From Tolypocladium sp. Sup5 PDA-1 (taxonomy: Eukaryota > Ascomycota > Sordariomycetes > Hypocreales > Ophiocordycipitaceae): a stretch of DNA of 64,000 nt. The position numbers and the translations under genes were made by a program. The notes under the pieces are model-generated. The model was given only the letters and a program-made list of their open reading frames with translations, did no database searches and was not told the DNA's origin. How positions within the stretch are numbered: position 1 is the stretch's first letter; every line of letters starts with the position of its first letter. The stretch spans positions 1 through 64,000 of the forward strand of contig JPHH03000046.1 of the NCBI GenBank assembly GCA_000750105.3, given 5' to 3'. Of the stretch, positions 56,421-64,000 are shown in pieces.

Positions 56421-57791
56421 TTAGAACTTGAGAGCCTTGGGCTTCTCCCAGCTGAAGTCCTGGTTGGTGCCGAAGTGGCCGTTCTTGGCCGTCTGGAGGT
56501 AGATGGGGCGGTCCAGGTTGAGGGCCCGGACGATGACACCTGGCCGCAGGTCAAAGTTCTTGTTGATGATGGCGACGAGCTCGTCCGAGGACTTCTCAGA
56601 GGTGCCGTAGGTGTCGACGTAGATGGAGAGGGGCTCAGCAACGCCGATGGCGTACGACAGCTGGACAAGAGCTCTCCGGGCGAGGCCGGCGGCAACCAGG
56701 GACTTGGCGATCCAGCGGGCGACGTAGGCGGCGGATCGGTCGACCTTGGAGAAGTCCTTGCCGGAGAAGGCACCGCCACCGTGGGCACCCCAGCCACCGT
56801 AGGTGTCGACGATGATCTTGCGGCCGGTCAGACCAGCATCACCCTGGGGTCCACCAATAATGAACAGGCCAGAGGGTTGAATCTGCAAAAGGCAATGTCA
56901 GTCAGCTTGTCCTCCCAACGTGACACACCCGACGGCTGTACTTACGTGGTAGATGGTGTTGTCATCCAGGTACTTGGCGGGGATGGTCTTCTTGATGATG
57001 TTCTCCTTGATCTGCTTGCGGAGCTCCTCGGTGGTGATGTCAGGGGAGTGCTGGGCAGAGACGACGACGGTGTGGACGCGGACGGGGACGACGGCGCCGT
57101 TGTCGTGCTTGTACTCGACGGTGACCTGGGTCTTGGTGTCGGGCCGCAGCCAGGGCAGGGAGCCGTCGCGGCGGGCAGCGGACATGGCAGCGTTGAGCTT
57201 GTGGGCGAGCATCAGGGTGAGGGGGAAGAGCTCAGGGGTCTCGTCGGTGGCGTAGCCAAACATGATACCCTGGTCACCCGCGCCAAGGCGCTCGAGCGCC
57301 TCGTCGTAGTGCAGGCCCTGGGCGATGTCGGGGGACTGCTGCTCAATGGCGACGAGCAGGTTGCAGGTCTTGTAGTCGAAGCCCTTGGCGGAGTCATCGT
57401 AGCCGATGTCCTTGATGGCGTCACGGACGATCTTCTGGTAGTCGAGCTTGGCCTTGGTGGTGATCTCGCCGAAGACCATGATCATGCCAGTCTTGGTGGC
57501 AGTCTCGCAGGCAACCTTGGAGAGGGGGTCCTCGGCCAAGCAGGCATCAAGGATGGCATCGGAGACCTGGTCGGCAATCTTGTCGGGGTGGCCCTCGCCG
57601 ACAGACTCGGACTATGCACGGCGGTTAGGAGCGGGGAACTGCGAAAAACCCGAACGGCCGACGACGACGACTACGAGACGACGTGACGACGGATCTCAGG
57701 AACGAGGGATGCCTACTGTGAACAGGAACGTGCCCTGGGGTTTCGCAACGTGCACGCCATTGGTGCCGTTGGTGCCGTTGACAACAGACAT
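56421..57791 (-). CDS. SAM2: S-adenosylmethionine synthetase
   Basis: Three exons (57791-57717, 57611-56946, 56882-56421) give 400 residues, close to the family norm. The N-terminus MSVVNGTNGTNGVHVAKPQG is a non-conserved leader. GTFLFTSESVGEGHPDKIAD carries the substrate-binding GHPDK. GAGDQGIMFGYA is the ATP-binding motif, and GRKIIVDTYGGWGAHGGGAF with SGKD forms the P-loop-like phosphate site. The enzyme makes S-adenosylmethionine from methionine and ATP, as a homo-oligomer in the cytosol. A 1.07 kb divergent promoter is shared with GPN3. The plus strand opposite carries a 403-codon open frame that is only a shadow of G/C-ending codons. Confidence 0.97.
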
Positions 57792-58859
57792 GATTGCGGA
57801 GGGGAGGGGGGAGGGTGACGTGTGACGAGGAGGAGTGGTGAGGGTTATTGGCTCTGAACACGTTCGCTGGGGACGAGAGCGAAAAACGAGGCTGGCGATA
57901 CGTCTATGCCGGAGGAACTGCAGTGAAGCGCTGGTCAGACGGAAATCGCAGACACGGAGTGCAGGCGGGATGGGGTCAATTGGGGCCACGTACCGCTGGC
58001 AGAGAATGCTCGGATGAGGGATGAGGGATGAGGAATGAGGGAATGAGGAGGAGAAAGAGATGCGAGGTCTGAGGTGAGAAAAAAGGCGGAGAGGCGATTT
58101 AAGCCGACCCGAACTGGGGGCCACGGAAGGGTGGTGCTTGGAGGGGCTGTCCCGGCTGCGAAACAGGAAAAAAAAAAGACGTTATCGGGCATGTGCTGGT
58201 AGATGCTTGTTAGCAGATACAGATGCTATAGGCATGGGCTACGTGCGGCACGTGTACCGAGCTAATATCCGCTAGCAGATTACTGTCCGCCCGGCTCGGA
58301 ATCAGAGGGGCAGCCACGGAAAACCACGTTCTGCAGTGAGATTGCGCCATCAAAGCCAGCCAGTGCCTGAGCCCCTCCCTCGCGGTGCTTGTCAACAAAT
58401 TTCGAGCCACTGAGGACAAAGCCTGGCCCGCCTGCCCCTCGGCGACCACTCGGGTCTCCGCACAGGCGTCGGGTCCCCTCCCACCACCCAGGGATCCGGA
58501 TCATCAGCGTGCATTTTGTCAGAGGAATGCCGTCCAGTCCGCCGACGGTCTCCAACAACGTGCCCAGGCCTTCTGTTGTTGGCGCCCCACTCGGGGGTAC
58601 TGGCAGCCCGGAGAACGGAGAAACTGCCGCCAACCGCAACAATAAAGTGGCCTACCCTGTAGTCACTTGCTCGCAACGCGGGGCCCCCACCTCGCGCCAA
58701 AACCCCGACGTCAAACTTTCGTTTGCAGCAACCTTCAGCATCACGTTGCTGCTGCCCGTCATCTGCCTCTGTGCACGCAGATGCAGTCTGGAACCCACGC
58801 CGCACTCTACACACACGACAGAAGAAGCTTCGCATAGAGACGCTCAACTCGCAGCCGCC
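57792..58859. promoter_or_regulatory. Divergent promoter region, SAM synthetase / GPN3
   Basis: 1.07 kb between two divergent starts. A short gaatgagg/gatgagg tandem lies at 58012-58045 and an A-tract at 58167-58179. No defined binding site can be named. A 5' leader intron for SAM synthetase is possible but not provable. Confidence 0.5.
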
Positions 58860-59867
58860 ATGAGCAAGTTCGGTGCCATGGTCATGGGCCCCGCGGGGGC
58901 GGGCAAGGTACGATACCCAAAACAAGTTGCATTGGTGCCTATGACACTATTCCCATGCATCCAAAGACACTTCCCCCAGGCGCATGCCGCTGACCTGCCT
59001 CGACAGTCCACCTTCTGCGCCGCCCTCATCACCCACCTCCAGCTCAACCGCCGCTCCGCCTTCTACGTCAACCTCGACCCGGCCGCCGAGTCCTTCGAGC
59101 ACACGCCCGATCTCGACATCAAGGAGCTCATATCGCTCAAGGATGCCATGGAGGAGGTCGGCCTCGGCCCCAACGGCGGTCTCATATACTGCTTCGAGTT
59201 CCTCATGGAGAATCTGGACTGGCTCACCGAGGCCCTCGACAGCCTGACCGAAGAGTACCTCATTATTATCGACATGCCTGGCCAGATCGAGCTCTACACC
59301 CACATTCCTATCCTGCCGACCCTGATGAAGTTCCTCTCCCAGCCGGGATCCCTCGACATCCGCATGGCGGCCGTCTACCTCCTCGAGGCGACCTTTGTCG
59401 TCGACCGCGCAAAGTTTTTCGCCGGCACCCTCAGCGCCATGAGCGCCATGCTCATGCTCGAAGTCCCCCACATTAACGTGCTATCCAAGATGGACCTGGT
59501 GAAAGGCCAGGTCAAGAAGAAGGAGCTCAAGCGATTCCTGACGCCGGACACTGGTCTGCTGGACGACGATCCGTTCGAGCGTAGCAGGCGCGCAACGGAG
59601 GGCCACGACGAGGAAGACGACGAGACGAAGCGGCCGGATGAAAGAGACCAGGTCATGAAGGGTGCGAGTTTCCGGAGGCTGAACCGCGCCGTGGCTGGCC
59701 TCATCGAGAGCTTCAGCATGATCAACTACCTGAAGCTGGATGTGACGGACGAGGACAGCGTCGCCGCCATTTTGAGCCACGTCGACGACTGTATCCAGTT
59801 CCACGAGGCGCAGGACCCCAAGGAGCCCAACGACGAGGACGAGGTTGATGACCAAGACCAGGATTGA
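58860..59867 (+). CDS. GPN3: GPN-loop GTPase 3
   Basis: Exons 58860-58907 and 59007-59867 give 302 residues. The P-loop GPAGAGKS (residues 10-17) is split by the intron between Lys16 and Ser17. The family-defining GPN loop lies at about 70-72 (GLGPNGG). DMPGQIELYTHIP is the G3 switch and LSKMDLV the G4 base-specificity motif. The tail is acidic. GPN3 works with GPN1 in assembly and nuclear import of RNA polymerase II. The frame is open well upstream of the ATG, but the family start is MSKFGAMVMGPAG. Confidence 0.95.
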   Translation: MSKFGAMVMGPAGAGKVRYPKQVALVPMTLFPCIQRHFPQAHAADLPRQSTFCAALITHLQLNRRSAFYVNLDPAAESFEHTPDLDIKELISLKDAMEEVGLGPNGGLIYCFEFLMENLDWLTEALDSLTEEYLIIIDMPGQIELYTHIPILPTLMKFLSQPGSLDIRMAAVYLLEATFVVDRAKFFAGTLSAMSAMLMLEVPHINVLSKMDLVKGQVKKKELKRFLTPDTGLLDDDPFERSRRATEGHDEEDDETKRPDERDQVMKGASFRRLNRAVAGLIESFSMINYLKLDVTDEDSVAAILSHVDDCIQFHEAQDPKEPNDEDEVDDQDQD

Positions 59868-60155
59868 GAGATGGACATGAATATTTTGGCCCGGCGGGAG
59901 ATGGGCGTCGAGATATTATTGATTTGGCGGTTTTGCATAGCGGCGGCGTTGGGGACCTCTGTCTGAGTAGGTACACAGACATGCAGATTGATTTGAAAAA
60001 TGCTTCTTGTCCCATGTGTCCTAATATTGGATTCGTGCGATGTGGTTGGTCATGGTCGTAGCGAAAAGTCGAGTCTCCCGGTGCCCATGAGTGTCGCTTC
60101 CCATAAACCAAAAAAAAAACTCCGCATCCCTTTGCTCGTGCCGCGTCCTCGACGG

Positions 60156-60644
60156 CTACTTTCCGATTCCCCGTCCCGGGTCCCCGTAGCCCTTCTCCTG
60201 CCCCTTGTAGCGAGCATAGTAGACCTGCCATACGTTCCTTAGCACGGCCAGGTGCTCCACGACCCTGCCAACGACGTCGACCAAGTCGCGCGCGCTGTCG
60301 GAGACACCGCGGTTCCAGATCCACGCGGCCAAGAGCATGACGACGGACCAGAAGACGACGCGCATCGCGAGGCGCGTCCACCACATCACGAGGCGGTGCA
60401 CCCAGACGACGACGACGAGCATCGCCGCCAGCAGCCCCAGCAGCACGAGCACGCCCGACACTCCCTGGTTGTCGACGACGCACTGCAGCGCCCAGTCGGC
60501 GAGCGGCTGCAGCGCCGTGAGCAGCCGCCCGGCCTGCTCGGCGGCGAGGCGCTTGTATGCCTGGAAGGGCGACGCTGGGTGCAGCAGGTGCTGGCGCACC
60601 GAGGCGGCGAGGTCGGGCGGGAGGAGCTCAGTGAGCACGTCCAT
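60156..60644 (-). CDS. APQ12-like nuclear envelope/ER membrane protein
   Basis: A single exon of 162 residues from the ATG at 60644. Two adjacent hydrophobic helices (GVLVLLGLLAAMLVVVVWVH and RVVFWSVVMLLAAWIWN) are separated by a short basic loop, with a soluble N-terminal helix-rich part and a basic C-terminus. Size and double-helix layout match fungal APQ12-family proteins, which affect nuclear envelope lipid homeostasis and pore biogenesis. Sequence resemblance is weak, so the name is tentative. The frame remains open upstream to 61058 but that part lacks any domain. Confidence 0.6.
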   Translation of the reverse strand: MDVLTELLPPDLAASVRQHLLHPASPFQAYKRLAAEQAGRLLTALQPLADWALQCVVDNQGVSGVLVLLGLLAAMLVVVVWVHRLVMWWTRLAMRVVFWSVVMLLAAWIWNRGVSDSARDLVDVVGRVVEHLAVLRNVWQVYYARYKGQEKGYGDPGRGIGK

Positions 60645-61390
60645 GGCTGGTTTTTCTTCCTTCCTTTCTCTCTTTCCCTTTCCCTTGCTTCCTTCTTTCG
60701 CGTTCGCCTGTTCGTGTGCAGTGAGTGAGCTGCCCGGGTTGCAGTCGTTTGATGCGATGGAGGTTGGAGTCGAGAGGAGGAGACGCGGTCGAGGTTCGGT
60801 GGGCGACAGATAAGCTTCCTGGTGGGGGGTGCTGTTTGTTTTGGGCTGTGGAGGCCAGTGCTCCATAGGCACCAACGTGCACAGAACTTGCTGCCAACGA
60901 CAAAGACTCGACAGGCTGGCCGTTGAACGCGACGATTCCATGACTCGCCTGTAGCCCGTACGGCGAAACGGCCTGTAAACAGCCCCTGTCTCTTTCCAAT
61001 ATTGTGCACTCAAGTCCAAACACGCCCTTGAAAGCCTTTGCGACAGCCTTGTCGCCATTCATTGCTCAGCACGTGCCTCTCTGCCAGGGGTGCCTCGGCG
61101 GAGAGTGGTGGACTCGAAATTCGAATCTTCATCTGTCCGCTAATCGCTCAAGTTCCATTGGTATTGATACACCGTCGCTCTACTCAATATTTACAAACGA
61201 AAAGAGTTCCAAGAAGGGTATCAAAGATATCCGCTGTTGGCAAAATTACTTGGCCAGCAGTCCAACAGAAACCAAGAGCATGCCGCCTCGTCTCTCTAAC
61301 CTTCTCAGGCAAAGTAGGAGCCAATCCGTAGACGCCTCGTGCAAGTCCTCATCATCTTCGTAATACGTACTTTTGGACAATTATCCCTCT
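60645..61390. other. Intergenic region upstream of APQ12-like gene
   Basis: 745 bp with the promoter of the APQ12-like gene and the 3' flank of the last gene. No gene seen. Confidence 0.5.
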
Positions 61391-64000
61391 TCATTCTCCG
61401 CCCTCGAGCATCTTGCTGGCCGCGTCGATCCTTCGCCTGAACTCGTCCTGGCCCCCTGGGTTTGTACGGGATGCCTCAGTCAGCCCGAGCACACACCGAC
61501 CGAGGCTAGCGACAACCCGTTCAACCATCATCTGATCCTCCCGCGAAAGCGTTTGCATCGCAGGCGACCGCGGTCCGCCATTGATGCTCTCTTTGTCGCA
61601 CATGCTGGCCGTCTCATTCATGAGCGACTCGGAAACTTGCTTGAGGTCGTGCTCCGGGGACCCTCCGGGAGTCAATATGCCTCCGCTTAGTCTCACCCTG
61701 TTGACAAGAGGGAAGCTCCTGTTGGTTCCCGTAGACTCAAACGACGATACAGACGGTCGATGGAGCGTTGCTGTGGTGCTGGTACTGATTGGCCGGTGGA
61801 GCACCGAGTTTTGCCGTGGCCGGTTCTCCTGGAAGCGGTTTCTTTCGTCGCTGCTGCTACCACTGCCGCTGCCGGATTCTCCCCCGAAAGTTGAACGCTT
61901 CAAAGATGCTGCCTCGTCATAGCCCTGGCTTGGCGTGACAAAGCCGTCTTCAACCCTCGCACCCCGGGTTATTGAGTTGCGGCTCGCGCGGCCCTCGGTA
62001 GCTGTGGCGAAGGAGTCTACCGTCGTGAACGTGTCGAGGCTGGGGCGTCTTGCGTGGCTCAGTATTGGGCCGCGAGTTGTCTCGACTGACTCGTCCGAGT
62101 CATCACTGTCAGAGCTGTCTCCTTGGCCCGTCCCTTGTCTGCTGATAGTTCCCATTGCCGAGTGAAGGAAAAAGTGTTCATAGTCAAACGCATCCTCTCG
62201 ATCTTCGTGAGAGACTGGATGCTGGTAGGTGTCGTGGTACAAGGAATCGCCGCCTTCGCTCCTGTCGTCGGCAATGCTCGCGCCGTCTTCCCCATCGCCA
62301 TCGAGGTCTCCGTCTTCTGTACGTATGTCGTCTTCTGTGCGTATGTCGTCCTCTGTGCGTATGCCGTCCTCTCCGTCACGGTACGATCCATGCAACCCCT
62401 CATGGTCTGCCCCTGATTCTTCGGCAACCTCGACCTTTGGATCCTCGTCTTGGGTCTCTCGAGCTTCGTGATAGCCGCTGGCGACGGACTGTGTATCTTC
62501 TTCGGCGAGTACTCGAGTTTCTCCCCTGGCAACGTTGACTTGACTGCTAGTTTCGAATCCGGGAACAGTGCCGTTCCAGGGACTCGGACTCGCTAGCGGA
62601 GGACTCGCTGACTCGGGGGTGCTGATGGGAGGCGGCTCTACGAATGGTTGGTCCCATCTCGCATGCGTGAAAGGGCTCGGTGTTCGTAGACTCTGCAAGC
62701 TGCGCCGCTTCATGCTATCTGCCCGAGCTTGCTCCCTGAGACTCGAAATCTTGCCTTTGAGCCCCTGCATCTGATCTTGTAGGTCTCGCACCTGCGCCAC
62801 AGACGCAGAGCGCGTCATTCCAGCATCGGAATATGTGCCGAATGTCGGACTGGCAAGGACGTTGAATTGGGGGCCATCACCTTTGCTGTTGTCGGGGACG
62901 TCGGTATCATCGCCATCCTCGCTCAGCGGTGCGAGGGTCGTATCAAGAGGATGGTGCGATATCTGGTTGGGGGAGTGAGAATATTTGCTGCCAAGGGCAT
63001 CCGCGCTCCTAGACTGGGGAAGCGGTTGGCGGTAGCCACCAGCAGCGCCGAGGGCGCTCGCAGACCTCTGGAGGTGCGCCGTAGGCCTTGAGCCCCCTTG
63101 CAGACCGGTCTCGCTCACGTTCCTCGCATGAGTCGACGGCATGGGAGGAGTGTTGTCGCGCATGGCCGTGGCCGGGCGAGCAACTGGGGATGGAGTCGAG
63201 CCGTCGGATACGGACGAATAGCTGAGAGTCCTTGCCCTGTTCAGGTTTCCCTCCATGGTCTGGATATACGTTAGCAAGGCTAGGGCTGGACCGTCGGAGA
63301 GCAGCCGCAGCATACAGTTAGGCGGCGTTTCGCATTCGCCAATATTTGCTCAGCTCGTTTGCTGATGGAGGTTGTGGAGAATCTGTCTTCACTCAGCCCC
63401 TGACCAGACGGCTTGGCCGAAAGGCCGGGTTTGACAACGGACGTGTCTTCCAAATATGACTCGGCCATGCTCTCCTCGTCGTCGCCCTGAAAGTTGCTGT
63501 CGTCGTCGACGCTGACAGAGTCGTCAAAGTCGCCAAAGGGGGCAGCCCGTTCTAGTTCATTGATTGTGCTGGTCGATTCAATCGACAATCTGCGCTCACG
63601 GGCCCCGTTCTGCGTCATCCGCTTCTTGAGGACTTTCTTGCCCATAGTCGGCGAGGATCGCACTGGAGTGCCGTCACCGCCCGTCCCCGAGAGATGAGAT
63701 GACGTGTGCCTGGGCTGGCTCCCGACGGTACTCTCAACCTCGGTCACCTCTCCAATGTCTGACAGCATGGTGCCGTTGCCATAGATTATAGGGGTCGTCG
63801 GGCCCAGGGGTGCCGAATGAAAGGTATTGGGCGGGAAAGAGTGAAAGTCGGCGTTGGCGTTCTGGGGATTGCTGTTCCACATCGATAATGGCGATTGCGA
63901 GTGGCCGTCGAGGGATTCCGCATCATCGTAGTCGGGCAGAATCATGTCCGGGTTGGTCAGCGTTGGCGACGACGGCTGCGGTCGGTAGGGCACGGCTGGC
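61391..64000 (-). CDS. Large disordered conserved protein, 5' end beyond the window
   Basis: Exons 64000-63316 (continuing off the right edge; no ATG before NPDMILPDYDD) and 63259-61391 are joined across a 56 nt intron (donor GTATGC, branch CTAAC, acceptor CCAG). They give at least 850 residues. The junction reads ILANAKRRLTTMEGNLNRAR. A short coiled coil follows (VRDLQDQMQGLKGKISSLRE). An acidic segment carries three IRTEDD-type hexapeptide repeats from a tandem 18-bp unit (62315-62370). The C-terminus is a conserved helix (SREDQMMVERVVASLGRCVL). The protein is Ser/Asp-rich and mostly disordered. I recognise the type from other ascomycetes but no named function. Confidence 0.72.

Noticed and set aside
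56475..57686. 403-codon plus-strand open frame opposite SAM synthetase
   Set aside because: It mirrors the minus-strand exons and is explained by G/C-ending codons. It reads through both SAM synthetase introns and has a low-complexity Gly/Val/Asp composition.
1..64000. CRISPR arrays, bacterial operons, riboswitches, tRNA or 5S rRNA genes
   Set aside because: The window is eukaryotic, no regular spacer-repeat array is present, and I saw no tRNA B-box or 5S signature by eye. A covariance-model scan would be decisive.

Overview
The window is genomic DNA of a filamentous ascomycete (Pezizomycotina). A Sordariomycete, probably hypocrealean, fits best. The evidence is compact genes with 50-110 nt introns (GTATGT/GTAAGT donors, CTAAC/CTGAC branch sites, short acceptors), strong G/C at third codon positions, and gene content typical of that class. 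That placement is inferred from protein resemblance and splice style, not from a search. I assembled spliced models by hand and checked that every intron preserves frame.

Layout. 1-1573 is the left copy of a ~1.55 kb non-coding segment bounded by a G-tract and a C-tract; a second copy in the same orientation lies at 51382-52942. It runs directly into the 3' exons of a TVP23-like Golgi protein whose 5' exon is not in the window. 2.7-13 kb holds four minus-strand genes: a single-pass membrane protein, a DUF726/TMCO4-like hydrolase, the rRNA-processing factor UTP23, and a PTC7-type mitochondrial PP2C phosphatase. 13-17.3 kb has no recognisable gene. 17.3-26.2 kb holds a CAF120-like PH protein and a RAD53/CHK2-type checkpoint kinase on the plus strand. 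26.8-30.5 kb (minus) is a disordered protein with two tandem CxxC modules and an apparent in-frame stop. 31.3-35.3 kb (minus) holds STT3 and ATP synthase subunit e. The dynein intermediate chain (plus) and tubulin cofactor E (minus) converge at 38-39 kb. Next come a peroxisomal MaoC-type enoyl-CoA hydratase ending in SKL, and a conserved protein of unknown function.

44.9-46.2 kb (plus) looks like a non-protein-coding host gene whose introns carry box C/D snoRNAs. Two have guides clearly complementary to conserved 18S and 25S rRNA segments. Several of its splice acceptors directly abut the next donor, suggesting recursive or zero-length-exon splicing. 46.3-50 kb holds a PI-PLC-X-domain protein and an unknown protein. 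The second repeat copy and a gene-poor 3.5 kb follow. The right end holds SAM synthetase (minus) divergent from GPN3 (plus), an APQ12-like membrane protein, and a disordered conserved protein that runs off the right edge.

The protein genes are mostly independent housekeeping loci: secretion and glycosylation, ribosome biogenesis, cytoskeleton, DNA damage signalling and C1 metabolism. There is no biosynthetic cluster and no identifiable transposase. The most unusual items are the snoRNA host locus, the homopolymer-bounded duplication whose copies differ almost only by single-base indels, and the in-frame TAG in the zinc-ribbon gene.
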